Of a stretch of DNA of 64,000 bases, positions 1-9,902 are shown in pieces. Within the stretch, counting starts at the first letter, position 1. Each line of letters starts with the position of its first letter. The notes below the pieces were generated by a model. It saw only the letters and a list, made by a program, of their open reading frames with translations, did not search any database and had not been told where the DNA came from. Source of the DNA: PALSA-1004 sp963829085 (GTDB taxonomy: Bacteria; Pseudomonadota; Gammaproteobacteria; Burkholderiales; SG8-41); contig CAWHHJ010000004.1 of NCBI GenBank assembly GCA_963829085.1, forward strand, positions 372,001-436,000, given 5' to 3'. The translations under genes were made by a program, and so were the position numbers.

Positions 1-1
1 A

Positions 2-1064
2 ATCGCCGAGCGCGACGGTCGATCGGGCCGCGATTTGCTCGTCGCCATCGCGGCCGGCTGCGAGACGACAACGCGCGTGGGTCTCGGGTTCGATTATGCC
101 GGAGTTTCGCAAACGCGGCTGGCACGGACCTGGCGTCATCGGACCGTTCGGCGCTGCAGCGGCGGTGGGTCGCCTGATCGGGCTCGACAGCACGAAGACC
201 GCCAAAGCGTTCGCACTCGCGGGAAGTCAGTCCGCCGGCACCTTCGCCGCATGGGGCACACCTACGGTTAAATTCCACCAGTGCCGCGGTGCGCTCTCCG
301 GCCTCATGGCCGCATTACTGGCGCAGCAGGATTTTCTGGCGACGAACGAGTTTCTTACCGCGGCGGACGGCGGTCTTTACAACACGTACACCAATGGCGG
401 GCGGCCCGACGAAGTCACCAACGAACTCGGTCAGCGCTGGGAGTTGGAGCAGATCGCGCTACGCCTGTGGCCTTCGGCATCGACCATACAAGGATTTATC
501 ACGGCGATGTTCGACCTCGTCGAGAAACATCAGATCACTCCAAGTGAGGTCAAAAAGATCCGTGTGAGTATGAGCAAGACGGCAGTCGACATGCATGGGA
601 TATTCCCGCGCTACAAAAGCAAGTTCGATGCATTGCTGTCGACACACTATGCGGCGGCAGTCATTCTGCATGACCGCGAGCTGTCACTCGCGCAATTCGA
701 GCCGGCGCGCTACGACGATCCGAAGCTGCGTCAGTTCGCCGCCGAACAAGTTGAGGTCATAACCGATCCTACGCTCAGCGGCGTACAGGCAATCGTCACT
801 GCAGACATGACCGACGGCAGGACGCTCACCCTGCGCTGTGATCATCCGCGCGGCTCGGCGGAAAATCCGCTGACGCGTGCGCAGATCGAAGCGAAGTTTC
901 GGACGTATGCAACCGCGCGTCTGCCCAAGCTGCGCGTCGAACAGATCATCGATGCGATTTCGCAACTTGAAACACTTCCATCGGCAAAGACGCTGATGGA
1001 ACTGCTGCGCACAAGCACCGGTAATAAGGACGCCCAGCGCCTGCGCAAAACAGCCGCCGCATAG
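2..1064 (+). CDS. MmgE/PrpD family protein, 5' end outside window, frameshifted
   Basis: Member of the MmgE/PrpD family (2-methylcitrate dehydratase, aconitate decarboxylase and relatives; often of unknown substrate). From base 2 one frame reads SGRDLLVAIAAGCETTTRVG and then GFDY; from about base 96 the next frame continues PEFRKRGWHGPGVIGPFGAA, the conserved RGWH..G..G.FGAAAA block. One extra base at about 93-97 breaks the frame. The remainder runs to a stop at 1064, with the typical SAGTFAAWGTPTVK helix and a C-terminal MELLR segment. The N-terminal 100 or so residues lie left of the window. Bug1 starts 20 bp downstream, so the pair is probably one transcription unit. An ATG at 96 could serve only as an artefactual start. 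Confidence 0.85.
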   Translation, partial: SPSATVDRAAICSSPSRPAARRQRAWVSGSIMPEFRKRGWHGPGVIGPFGAAAAVGRLIGLDSTKTAKAFALAGSQSAGTFAAWGTPTVKFHQCRGALSGLMAALLAQQDFLATNEFLTAADGGLYNTYTNGGRPDEVTNELGQRWELEQIALRLWPSASTIQGFITAMFDLVEKHQITPSEVKKIRVSMSKTAVDMHGIFPRYKSKFDALLSTHYAAAVILHDRELSLAQFEPARYDDPKLRQFAAEQVEVITDPTLSGVQAIVTADMTDGRTLTLRCDHPRGSAENPLTRAQIEAKFRTYATARLPKLRVEQIIDAISQLETLPSAKTLMELLRTSTGNKDAQRLRKTAAA

Positions 1065-1084
1065 ATAACGGGTCCGGTTCTGGA

Positions 1085-2104
1085 ATGAGAATATTCGATG
1101 ACAAGTATCAACGTAGCGTCTGCGTCTTGCTGCTGACCGCACTAAGCGTAGTCAGCTCCGCGTCAGTGCGGGCACAGGGGCGCGGCGCCACCGACGCGGC
1201 TGATTATCCGAACCGTCCGGTGCGCATCATCGTGCCGCAGGCAGCCGGCGGCGGCGTTGATATCGTTGCGCGGGCGGTTGCCCAGAAATTGACTGAGTCC
1301 TGGGGCCAGCAGGTGGTAGTGGAAAACCGGCCCGGTGCAAATGGCATCATCGGCATGGAAGCTGTTGCGAAAGCAAAACCGGATGGATACACGTTAGGCG
1401 CGCCGTTTACTTCAGTACTCGCCATCAATCCGTTCGTGTATCAAACGCTGCCGTACGATGCGTTTCGCGATTTTGCGCCGGTCACGCAAAGCGTAATCAA
1501 TGTCATCGTACTGGTGGTAAATCCTCATCTGCCGGCGCATACAGTCAAACAGCTCGTGGCTCTCGGTAAGTCACGGCCCGGCGATCTCGTGTACGGATCG
1601 TTCGGCGTCGGCAATCTAACGCATCTTGCCGGCGAATTGTTCAGGCTGGAAACGGGACTCAAGATGGTGCATGTCCCGTACAAAGGCGAGACTCCCGCAG
1701 TGACCGATCTGGTCGGCGGTCAGTATGTTCTGCTGTTTGCAACCTCCGCAGGCGTGAACGCGCATATCAAGGCCGGCCGGCTGCGCCTGCTTGCGACCGG
1801 CGGAGAAAAGCGCGCGGTCGCTTATCCGGATACGCCGACGATGGCCGAAGCCGGCTTTCCGAAAGCCGGTGTCACAGGCTGGTCCGGTCTTGTCATGCCC
1901 GCAGGCACGCCATCTGAAATCGTGCACAAGTTCCAGCGCGAGGCTGCGCGCCATATTCGTGCGCCGGAACTCGGCGACCGCCTGACGGTTCTCGGTGCAG
2001 AGCCGGTCGGCAGCACGCCCGAAGAGTTCGCGACGTTCATCAAGTCGGAAGCGCAGAAATGGTCGCGCGTCATTAAGGCGGCGGGCATCACACTCAATCA
2101 GTAG
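1085..2104 (+). CDS. Bug/TctC family tripartite tricarboxylate transporter receptor (Bug1)
   Basis: 339-residue periplasmic solute receptor. Bug proteins are Venus-flytrap receptors that bind mostly carboxylates and present them to TctAB-type permeases; many are orphans. A Sec leader ends near SVRAQ. The mature part opens YPNRPVRIIVP, but the usual PGG of the first ligand loop is QAAGGG here, still followed by the VDIVAR segment. Family signatures follow in order: NRPGANGIIG, KPDGYTL, MVHVPYKG, and a C-terminal KWSRVIKAAGI. It follows the MmgE/PrpD gene by 20 bp. Its last 11 bases overlap the convergent Gfo/Idh/MocA gene. The ligand cannot be read from sequence; the neighbour suggests a tricarboxylate-like acid. 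Confidence 0.9.
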   Translation: MRIFDDKYQRSVCVLLLTALSVVSSASVRAQGRGATDAADYPNRPVRIIVPQAAGGGVDIVARAVAQKLTESWGQQVVVENRPGANGIIGMEAVAKAKPDGYTLGAPFTSVLAINPFVYQTLPYDAFRDFAPVTQSVINVIVLVVNPHLPAHTVKQLVALGKSRPGDLVYGSFGVGNLTHLAGELFRLETGLKMVHVPYKGETPAVTDLVGGQYVLLFATSAGVNAHIKAGRLRLLATGGEKRAVAYPDTPTMAEAGFPKAGVTGWSGLVMPAGTPSEIVHKFQREAARHIRAPELGDRLTVLGAEPVGSTPEEFATFIKSEAQKWSRVIKAAGITLNQ

Positions 2105-3113
2105 ACGCCGAGCTTACCGGCGTACGACTCTGCGGCAAGTTAGCCACATCTTGCGCCGCATTTGATTCGATCGATTTAACGATCGCTTCCAGCGCGGCTA
2201 CCGTCGCCACGATCTCCGACGCGGTAATCGGATATTCGGCGCGGCCTTCGATCGCGTCCGCGAACAGCTCGAGATTCGTGCGCAGTGCGTTAACACGCTC
2301 GAACGTCTGACGCACCGCTGACGCACCGCTCTTTCGTATGATCAACTCGGTTTCGCCAATCGCTTCGGCGGAGCCTTCATTGCCGAAGACGTGCACGCGC
2401 CAATAGACCGGTGTCGCACGCACGCCGCACAGGACACCGCTCACGTCGTTTTCGAATTGGAATGTGATCGTAAGCGTGTCGAGCGACTCAGGCGGCGGGC
2501 GCTTCACGATACGCTGCGCGGTTGTGCGCCGCACCGGCCCGAGCAGACTTACGAAAGCGTCGAGTACATGTATGCCCGTTGCAGTAATGCTGCCGCCCGG
2601 CGCCTCTGCAGGTGACTCGCGCCAGCCGTACTGAAGTTTCCTGCTCGCATTCTCGTTGCTGAAATGTCCCTCGATATGTAGCAAGTCGCCCAGCACACCA
2701 CTGTCGACTACGCGCTTCAGCTCGCGCATCGACGGCCAGAACCGCTTGTCCTGCCCCACGCCCAGTTGTACGCCGGCACGCATGCACGCCTCGACGGCGT
2801 GCCGGGCATCCTCAGCAGTCAGCGCGAGCGGCTTCTCGCACAGCACCGCCTTGCCGGCTTCAGCCGCAGCGATTATTTCCGGCGGGTGCAGCGAATTCGG
2901 GGTTGCAAGAACCACGAGATCTATCGACGGATCATTGAGAACTTGCGCATAGTCGCTCGTCAACCGCAAGCCCTGACGACTGGCGAAGTCCGCAACTTTT
3001 TCGGGATGACGCACTACGCCGCGCGTGAAACGCAGGCGATCGCTGATCCCCTGCACCGAATTGACGTGGTTCTGGCCCCAGCGGCCGAGTCCGACAATGG
3101 CAGCGTCTAGCAT
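2094..3113 (-). CDS. Gfo/Idh/MocA family oxidoreductase
   Basis: 339-residue NAD(P)-dependent oxidoreductase of the glucose-fructose oxidoreductase/inositol dehydrogenase type, cytoplasmic. An N-terminal Rossmann fold starts at residue 3 with AIVGLGRWGQNH. The central family motif CEKPLALTAEDAR lies near residues 92-104, with the Lys that usually aids hydride transfer; PGGSITATGIHVLDA matches the substrate-domain motif GG...D.g.H.lD. The substrate (sugar, inositol or an amino acid derivative) is not predictable. It begins 31 bp after the end of Bug2 on the same strand, so Bug2 and this gene form a likely receptor-dehydrogenase operon. Its 3' end overlaps Bug1 by 11 bp. Confidence 0.88.
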   Translation of the reverse strand: MLDAAIVGLGRWGQNHVNSVQGISDRLRFTRGVVRHPEKVADFASRQGLRLTSDYAQVLNDPSIDLVVLATPNSLHPPEIIAAAEAGKAVLCEKPLALTAEDARHAVEACMRAGVQLGVGQDKRFWPSMRELKRVVDSGVLGDLLHIEGHFSNENASRKLQYGWRESPAEAPGGSITATGIHVLDAFVSLLGPVRRTTAQRIVKRPPPESLDTLTITFQFENDVSGVLCGVRATPVYWRVHVFGNEGSAEAIGETELIIRKSGASAVRQTFERVNALRTNLELFADAIEGRAEYPITASEIVATVAALEAIVKSIESNAAQDVANLPQSRTPVSSASTD

Positions 3114-3144
3114 ATCGCGACGATCCGTTTACGCAATAAGACGA

Positions 3145-4127
3145 TCACTCTGGCTTAATGCCGGCATCCTTGATGACTTTCGCGAAACGTACCGTTTCGC
3201 TTTTGATGAAGCTTGCAAACTGCTCCGGCGTGCTCGTCATGGGTTCGATGCCGGCAGACGCCAGCCGTTCTTTCATGTCGGGCGCCGTCAATGCTTTGCT
3301 CAACTCTGCATTTAAGCGCGTGATGATTTCGCGCGGCGTTGCGGCGGGCGCCAGAATGCCATACCAGATGGGCACTTCGAAATGCTCGACACCCGCTTCC
3401 TTGGAAGTGGGCACTTGCGGGATAAGCGGCGAACGCTGATTGGAGAGCACGGCGAGGGCGCGCACCTTCCCCGCCTGAATCTGAGAGGCCGCCGCCGGCA
3501 CGGCCATGATAAGCATGTCGACCTCGCCGCTGATCATGCCGACGAGCGCCTGTCCGAACCTTTGTAGGGGACGTGCACCATCTTTATGCCGGCGAGACTT
3601 TGCAATAGCTCAGGCGCCAGATGCGTGGTCGTACCGACGCCGCCCGAGCCAAAGTTGAGCTTGCCCGGATTGCGGCGCGCGAGCTGAATGAACTCCTTGA
3701 GCGATTTCGCGGGAACCGATGGATGGACGAGCAGACCATTCTGGATGATGGCGATTTGAGATATCGGCGCAAGATCTTTTGCGGGATCGTAGTTGAGTTT
3801 CGCATACAGCGACGGGCTGATCGCGACCAGCGGCGAGCTCAAGACAATCGTGTAACCATCGGGCGGCGCTTTCGCTGCGAGCTCGAGCCCGAGGTTGCCG
3901 CCTGCGCCGGGACGTGTGTCAGCGATGAACTGCTGTCCGGTCTGGTCGGAAAGTTTTTGCGCGACTGCACGGCCGAGCAGATCCGTCGGCCCGCCCGCGG
4001 GAAACGGAAAAATTACGCGTACCGGTTTGACGGGATACGCCTGAGCAATAACGCTGTCAGCCGCACACATGAGCGCGGACACAGCAAACGCAATGCGTAA
4101 CGTTACTGAGCGCGGGATATGCCGCAT
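3145..4127 (-). pseudogene. Bug/TctC family receptor, frameshifted (Bug2)
   Basis: Start at 4127 is fixed by a strong GGAGGA a few bases upstream; a leader ending near DSVIAQ follows. The N-terminal 200 residues (FPFPAGGPTDLLGR, TRPGAGGNLG, PDGYTI, HVPYKG) are in one frame and the C-terminal 130 (ISGEVDMLIMAVPAAASQIQ to KVIKDAGIKPE) in another. Restoring one G near 3554 gives a continuous KGSGQALVGMISGE, so a single-base deletion explains the break. Intact length would be about 327 residues. It is closely similar to Bug13 and Bug19, with matching DNA stretches in Bug13. A Gfo/Idh/MocA gene follows 31 bp downstream. Confidence 0.85.
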
Positions 4128-4284
4128 GTGTCCTCCGTGATGACTATGGCGCGCCACGGCGTTTACGCTCCGCCTGAGATGATGGCGCTCGACAAGCTGT
4201 GATTTGGAGCGCGCATTGTGACATATCCTTTTGCATGCTTCGATAACCCGGCACGTGTAGCGTGTGTGCTAGTATTTTTGCAGA

Positions 4285-5289
4285 ATGTATCAATCGATAA
4301 TCGGATTGTTGAAGCAGACTGGACCTATTCGTCGATGCGCGAGCATCCTGTTAATCTCGTGCACACCGTTCTGTGCATATGCGCAGCAGGCGTATCCCGC
4401 GAGACCGGTGCGCGTCATCGTGCCTTATCCTCCAGGCGGTGGCAACGACATCATCGCCCGTGCGGTTGTCGACGAACTCAGCAGGCGCACGAGCCAACAG
4501 TTCTACGTCGACAATCGACCGGGTGCGAGCACGATCATCGGCGCTGAGCTCGCCGCCAAAGCGCCGCCGGACGGTTACACGCTGTTCGTGTCGAGTCAGA
4601 CAACGCTCGCGATCGTGCCAAATCTCAAGAGCAAAGTACCATACGATCCTGTGCGCGACTATGAACCGGTCTCGCTTCTTGCGACGCAGCCTTATCTGGT
4701 CGTCGTGCATCCGTCGCTGCCGGTGCACAACGTTCGTCAGCTCAGCGCCCTCGCGAGGGCGCAGCCCGGCAAGATCGTGTATGGCTCGTCAGGAATCGGC
4801 ACGGGCGGTCATCTGTCTGCCGAGCTCTTCAAGGTGATGACGCACACAGATATGCTGCATGTTCCGTACAAGGGCGGCGCGCAGGCAGTGACCGATCTGT
4901 TGGGCGGCCATGTGTCGGTGATGTTCGCGACGATGAGTTCGGTTTACCAGCAGGCAATGAGCGACAAAGTACGGCCGATCGCAATCACATCCGCAGTGCG
5001 GTCCCCCGCTGCACCGAAGGTTCCCACCGTCGCGGAAAGCGGCGTGCCGGGGTACGAGACGGTGCAATGGATTGCGATGTCAGCGCCGCGTGCCACGCCA
5101 AAAAATATTATCGATCGCCTCAATGCGGAACTGGCGGCCGGCGTGAAGTCTCCGGACCTGCGGGAACGGCTTTCGTCGCAAGGTTACGAACCCGCATCGT
5201 CGACGCCGCAGCAGCTTGGCGATTATATAAAAGTCGAGTTCGCGCGCTTTGGCAAACTCATCAAGGCGATTGCGCTCAAAGACGAATGA
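4285..5289 (+). CDS. Bug/TctC family receptor (Bug3)
   Basis: 334 residues, intact. A long N-terminal segment with RR at residues 17-18 and a hydrophobic core ends in FCAYAQ, a Sec-type leader. The mature receptor has the canonical VIVPYPPGGGNDIIAR first loop, NRPGASTIIGAE, PPDGYTL, HVPYKGGAQAVTDLLGG and a degenerate C-terminus (ARFGKLIKAIALKDE). First gene of the plus-strand run that continues with the DctP-like receptor 138 bp on. It is divergent from Bug2, with a 157-bp shared upstream region that should hold both promoters; no consensus box was convincing. Confidence 0.9.
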   Translation: MYQSIIGLLKQTGPIRRCASILLISCTPFCAYAQQAYPARPVRVIVPYPPGGGNDIIARAVVDELSRRTSQQFYVDNRPGASTIIGAELAAKAPPDGYTLFVSSQTTLAIVPNLKSKVPYDPVRDYEPVSLLATQPYLVVVHPSLPVHNVRQLSALARAQPGKIVYGSSGIGTGGHLSAELFKVMTHTDMLHVPYKGGAQAVTDLLGGHVSVMFATMSSVYQQAMSDKVRPIAITSAVRSPAAPKVPTVAESGVPGYETVQWIAMSAPRATPKNIIDRLNAELAAGVKSPDLRERLSSQGYEPASSTPQQLGDYIKVEFARFGKLIKAIALKDE

Positions 5290-5427
5290 AAGAATGCAAC
5301 CGGTCTGCATAAATCAACACACATTGAATAAATGCCATGGTTTGCTTGCGCTTCTTTCCAGCCTCGGTGGCGAAAGCGTTTCTGAATGAATGTAATAGTG
5401 ACGGCTCCTTGATCCAATGACGTTCAA

Positions 5428-6381
5428 ATGACGATTCAAATTTGCATGGGCGGCTACGGACCCGCCACGACCACGCATAGCCGCGCGCTGAAGATCATCG
5501 GCGATCGCATGGCGGCGCAGTTCGGTAAAGACGTCGACATCAAGTACGTCTGGAACATCATGGATTTCGGCTACAAAGGCGAAGAAGTCTTGTGGATGAG
5601 TGAGCGCGGTATCCTCACGCTCGCTTATCAGTCCACCAGCTATCTGACTGAGCGCGTACCCGAACTGGAGTTCGCCGATCTGCCGTTCCTGTTTGCGAGC
5701 CTCGACGAAGCGCGGGCCGCGATGGATGGCGCGCTGGGCGCATACCTCACGGCGAAAATAGAAGAGCGTATTCCGGGCTATCGCATGCTTGGGTATTTCG
5801 AGAACGGATATCGACATATCTCGAACCGTTTGCGACCTATTCACGCACCGCGCGACATGCAAGGCATGACGATCAGATCATTGCCGAGCCGGATGCATGC
5901 GCAGACTTATGAGCTGCTCGGCGCGATTCCCATTGTGATGGATCTCAAGCCGGCGATCGCCGCACTCAAAGCGGGCGAAGTCGATGCGCAGGAAAATCCG
6001 CTCGCGAATACGGTGGACTACGGCGTGCACAACCTGCACCGCTATCACACGTTATCGGGACATAGCTATCTGTCGCGCGGCATCTACTGCAACCGCGCCG
6101 CTTACGATAGCTGGCCTGAACCGGTGCAGCAGGCAATACGCGAAGCGACGCGTGCAGCTATTCTCGTGCAACGCCAGCTTGCAGTAGAGGAGGAGGATGT
6201 CGCGCGCGATGCGATTGTCGCAGCAGGCGGCGAGATCGTTACGTTGACAGTCAATGAGCGCGCTGCGTTCGTTGACGCGGTGACGCTCTTTGCACGAGGC
6301 TGCGCGCAGGCGTTTTCCGCAAGCCTTCGCTCTGCTGAAAGACTCGAGCTGACAACCGCTACAATCAGCCGGTCAAACTAA
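5428..6381 (+). CDS. TRAP transporter DctP-type substrate-binding protein without leader
   Basis: 317 residues resembling the DctP/TRAP solute receptor fold: GPATTTHSRALKIIGDRMAA at the start of the first lobe, EFADLPFLFASLDEARAA, a hinge segment GYFENGYRHISNRLRPIHAP, then the family signature DMQGMTIRSLPSRMHAQTYE where an Arg normally binds the ligand carboxylate, and QENPLANTVDYG. The ATG is followed at once by mature-type sequence. An in-frame stop sits at 5410, so no signal peptide is encoded in this frame, and no good leader was found in the other frames upstream. No DctQ/DctM membrane genes are present. It lies between Bug3 and an MmgE/PrpD gene 39 bp downstream. Confidence 0.75.
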   Translation: MTIQICMGGYGPATTTHSRALKIIGDRMAAQFGKDVDIKYVWNIMDFGYKGEEVLWMSERGILTLAYQSTSYLTERVPELEFADLPFLFASLDEARAAMDGALGAYLTAKIEERIPGYRMLGYFENGYRHISNRLRPIHAPRDMQGMTIRSLPSRMHAQTYELLGAIPIVMDLKPAIAALKAGEVDAQENPLANTVDYGVHNLHRYHTLSGHSYLSRGIYCNRAAYDSWPEPVQQAIREATRAAILVQRQLAVEEEDVARDAIVAAGGEIVTLTVNERAAFVDAVTLFARGCAQAFSASLRSAERLELTTATISRSN

Positions 6382-6419
6382 AACCTCGCGAAGCATCATT
6401 CGCGGTTGAGAGGAGCACC

Positions 6420-7719
6420 ATGCCGGAAACGTTGGCTCAGGCGCTGGGACATTTTGCGGCGGGACTTCGCTATCGACAGTTGCCGGCTGCCGCACTAGCA
6501 ATGGCGAAGACGGGTCTCATCGACTGTGCTGCCGTGATCGTTGCCGGCAGCCGCGAGCCGGCGGTTCAATCCCTGCGCAAAACTTTAGCCGCACCCGGCG
6601 CCGATGCCGAATCGAGTCTTTACTTCAGCGCTGAGCGCATGCCGGCGCCCGATGCAGCATGGGTCAACAGCACCGCAGGTCACATTCTCGACTACGATGA
6701 TGTGGCACGCGGCCATCCGAGCGTCGTAATCGTCCCTGCCATTCTCGCGGAAGGCCAAGCGCTGGGTGTAAGCGGCGCGGCCATCGTCACAGCCTATATA
6801 ACGGGCTACGAAACCTGGATGGAGCTTGTGACGCGCGAGCGTGATAACTACCAGATGAAGGGCTGGCATCCGACCCCGCTTATCGGTGCGCTTGCCGCAG
6901 CGGCTGCCTGCGCGAATCTGCGTCGACTCGATGCGAGCACGAGTACGACAGCGCTCGGAATTGCAGCGGCACAAGCCAGTGGCATCACCGGAAGCTATGG
7001 CACGATGGCCAAAGCGCTGCAGGTTGGCAAGGCGGCGCATACCGGGGTGCTCAGCGCGCGACTTGCGGCGAACGGAATCACGGCAGCGGCCGACGTCCTC
7101 GATCAGGAGCGCGGCTTTCTGCAAGCTATTTCGCCGTCGGGAAACGTGGATCTCGAAACGGCTCCGCAGATGGGAAAACGCTGGCACAGCGAAACGCAGG
7201 GACTCGGCATCAAGCGCTACCCGATGTGCTATTGCGCGCATCGCGTTGTCGATGCGGTGCTCGGTGTTGTAGCGAAACGCGCACTCGACGCGGACGAGGT
7301 TGAAAGCATTGAAGTGATGATTGGCAGGATACAGGCGGCGACGTTGAAGAATCATCGCCCGGCGTCAGGCCTCGATGCGATCTTCAGCGTCGAGTTCGCC
7401 GTTGCCGCCGCGATCGTCGCGGGCAACGTCGGCTTGCGCGAAGTCAGCGATGATTTTGTGCGCCGTCCGGATGTGCAGGCGTTGATCAAGCGCGTTACGG
7501 TCTCGAGCAATGACGATTACGATCCAGAATGGCCCGCCATGTCGCGCTACGATCAGGTACGCATTCGCCTTGAAGGACGGAGCAGTAATCGAAAGCGAAC
7601 AAGTGCGCCGGGCGCTTGGCGACGCAGGCCGGCCGCTTTCGGTGGATGACCTGCAGCGCAAATTTTTTGATTGTCTCGAAGCCGGTCGGCCGGAGCTCGA
7701 TGCCGAGCGGGTTGTTTAA
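6420..7719 (+). CDS. MmgE/PrpD family protein, frameshifted near C-terminus
   Basis: Preceded by AGGAG at the right distance from the ATG at 6420. The open frame gives 409 residues of MmgE/PrpD fold: ILDYDDVARGHPSVVIVPAI, GYETWMELVTRERDNYQMKG, HPTPLIGALAAAAAC, KRYPMCYCAHRVVDAV, and a C-terminal lobe. At about 7566 an extra base (probably T in CTTG) diverts the frame. The next frame continues LKDGAVIESEQVRRALGDAG and ends at 7719, giving a repaired length of about 433 residues, normal for the family. Second MmgE/PrpD gene in the window, also next to Bug genes. Confidence 0.85.
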
Positions 7720-7823
7720 TGATCTACAGCGGATCGAGCGACTGCCGTCGTGTCGCGTACCTGTTCGAGCACGCTCGGAACTCCATAGCAGCATAACAAC
7801 AGCGATCCGTGTCACTTAAAGAT

Positions 7824-8808
7824 ATGCGGATGCACGTGCATCTCCTCGGAGTTGTGGTATCGATGCTTGCCATCATTAGCGAGTATTCGAGCGCGGCGTC
7901 GCCCCAGCCGTTTCCAGCCCGCCCCGTGCGTTTCATCCTCGGCTATCCGCCAGGCGGCTCGAGCGATGCGGTTGCGCGTGTACCTGGCGTCGTCCGTAGG
8001 CGCACGTATGCGACAGAACGTCGTGATCGATAACCGTCCCGGCGCCGGCGGAAATATCGCCGCCGAAATCGCGGCGCGCTCAGCGCCCGATGGCTACACC
8101 TGGTTCCTGGGTAATAACGGAATCCTGGCCACGAATCAGGCACTGTATGAGCGCCTGCCGTTCGATACGCTCAAGGATTTTGCGCCGGTCGTACTTGTTG
8201 CATCGCAGCCGAGCGTGCTGGTCGTTCATCCGGCGCTTCCTGTGAATTCAGTGCGCGATCTTATAGCGCTCGCGAAAAGCAAACCGGGCCAACTCAACTA
8301 CGCATCGTCGGGTACCGGTACGGCCGGACATCTGGCGGGCGAGCTCTTCAAAGGGCTTGCGCACGTTACATTCGTGCACATCCCTTATCGCGGTGGCGGA
8401 CCTGCGGTGATCGACCTCGTCAGCGGTCAGGTGCAATTCATGTTCGCTACTGCGTCGTCAGTGATCCCACAGGTGCGCAGCGGCAGATTGCGCGCACTCG
8501 CCGTCACGTCTGCACACCGTTCGCGCACGTTGCCGGACCTGCCGACGGTTGAAGAAGCGGGCGTGCCCCGCTTCGAAGCCACGACTTGGCACGGCGTTGT
8601 CGTTCCGGCGGCCACAGCGCCGGCAATCGTTAAAACGATCAACGCAGCGATTAACAGCGCACTGTCGGCCGACGACGTAAAAGAGCGGCTGTCCGCACAG
8701 GGCGCCGAGACGCAGGGCGGTACTTCATCAGAGTTCGCCGCGTATCTCAGGAACGAAATCCCGAAGTGGACACAGGTCGTGCGCGAATCGGGCGCAAAAC
8801 CTGAATAA
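7824..8808 (+). CDS. Bug/TctC family receptor, frameshifted in the first 60 residues (Bug4)
   Basis: The leader (MRMHVHLLGVVVSMLAIISE, ending SSAAS) and FILGYPPGGSSDAVAR are in the frame of the ATG at 7824; a GTG at 7809 is an alternative start. From about 7985 the next frame carries LASSVGARMRQNVVIDNRPG through PDGYTW, VHIPYRGGGPAVIDLVSG and KWTQVVRESGAKPE to 8808. Removing one base at 7982-7986 restores VARVLASSVGARM. Repaired length is about 327 residues. The open second frame alone encodes most of the receptor but lacks leader and first ligand loop. The NHL gene begins 41 bp downstream. Confidence 0.83.
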
Positions 8809-8849
8809 CGATCTTGCAAGTTGAAGTGCACTAACTGGAGGTAACGCGC

Positions 8850-9870
8850 ATGGGGATCGGACCGCACAAGATTGAATACGAAGTTCTGGAAGGCTGGGAC
8901 CAGATGCCGGAGGGCTGGTCATATATCGAGGTAGCAGGCGTCGCATGCGATTCCCACGATAACGTGTATGTGTTCAATCGCGGCGCCCATCCCATGATCG
9001 TGTTCGACAAGGAGGGCCGCTTCCTTAATGCGTGGGGAGAGGGCATGTTCAAGGGCCCGCATGGGATATTCATCGATCGCCATGACTATCTGTGGCTCGC
9101 GGACGACAAAGATCATACGGTCCACAAGTTCACCACGGACGGCAAGCGGCTGATGACGCTCGGCGAGTCGGGCAAAGCCGCGGACACCGGGTTACAAGAT
9201 TGGCGCGAGTCCGGTGCAGCGTGCGGCGGGCCCCTTCCATCGTGTCACCAATGTTGCTGTCCTGCCGCAGCGGTGACATGTATATCGCGGACGGTTATGG
9301 CAATGCGCGCGTACACAAATTTTCAGCGGAAGGAAAGCTGCTGTTCTCGTGGGGCGAGCCGGGCCGCGGGCCCGGACAATTCATGTTGCCGCATGGCATC
9401 GGCGTCGATAGCGCCGGTCTGTGTACGTGGCCGACCGCGAGAATTCGCGCGTGCAGGTGTTCTCGCCCGCCGGTGAGTATCTGCGCGAGTGGACGTTTCT
9501 CAATCGTCCCTACGACATATTCGTCGACGATCAGGACATGCTGCACATCGCTGAAGGCGGCTTTTTGAATTACATGCACAAGCGTGCCGAAGGGCCGCTG
9601 CCGAAACATGACCAGTCGATGATTTGCCCGCCGGAAGGTCATTCGCCGATTGCACGCGTTACGGTTTGCGATCCTGACGGACAAATCTTTGCGCAGCTCG
9701 GCGGTGAGAACCCGATCCTGCCCGGCAATTTTGTCGCGCCCCACGGCATCTGGGCCGATAGCCGCGGCGATCTGTATGTGGGCGAAGTTATATTTCAGGC
9801 CGGTGCGGTCAAACGTATGGCGCCACTGACGCCACACGCATTGCAGAAGTTCAGCCGCCGCGCCGGCTAA
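8850..9870 (+). pseudogene. NHL-repeat beta-propeller protein (peptidyl-amidoglycolate lyase-like), three frameshifts
   Basis: A GGAGGT box precedes the ATG at 8850. Propeller-type repeats are spread over three frames: GVACDSHDNVYVFNRG, PHGIFIDRHDYLWLADDKDH, then DMYIADGYGNARVHKFSAEG, PHGIGVDSAG, YVADRENSRVQVFSPAGEYL and PHGIWADSRGDLYVGEV. Breaks: an extra T at 9192-9193, an extra C at about 9268 and a lost base at about 9418. Repaired length is about 340 residues, six blades, like soluble NHL proteins related to peptidyl-alpha-hydroxyglycine lyase. No signal peptide is visible. Function unknown. It sits between Bug4 and Bug5 (32 bp upstream of Bug5). Confidence 0.8.
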
Positions 9871-9902
9871 AACGATCCAAGTCTCATTGCGCAGGAGGAC
9901 GC

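Noticed and set aside
684..1142. 152-codon minus-strand frame across the MmgE/PrpD-Bug1 junction
   Set aside because: It is a mirror of the coding strand in GC-rich DNA, with Cys/Arg-rich sequence and no family motif.
5314..5862. 182-codon minus-strand frame opposite the DctP gene
   Set aside because: It lies antisense to a well-supported receptor; the sequence shows no recognisable domain or ribosome site.
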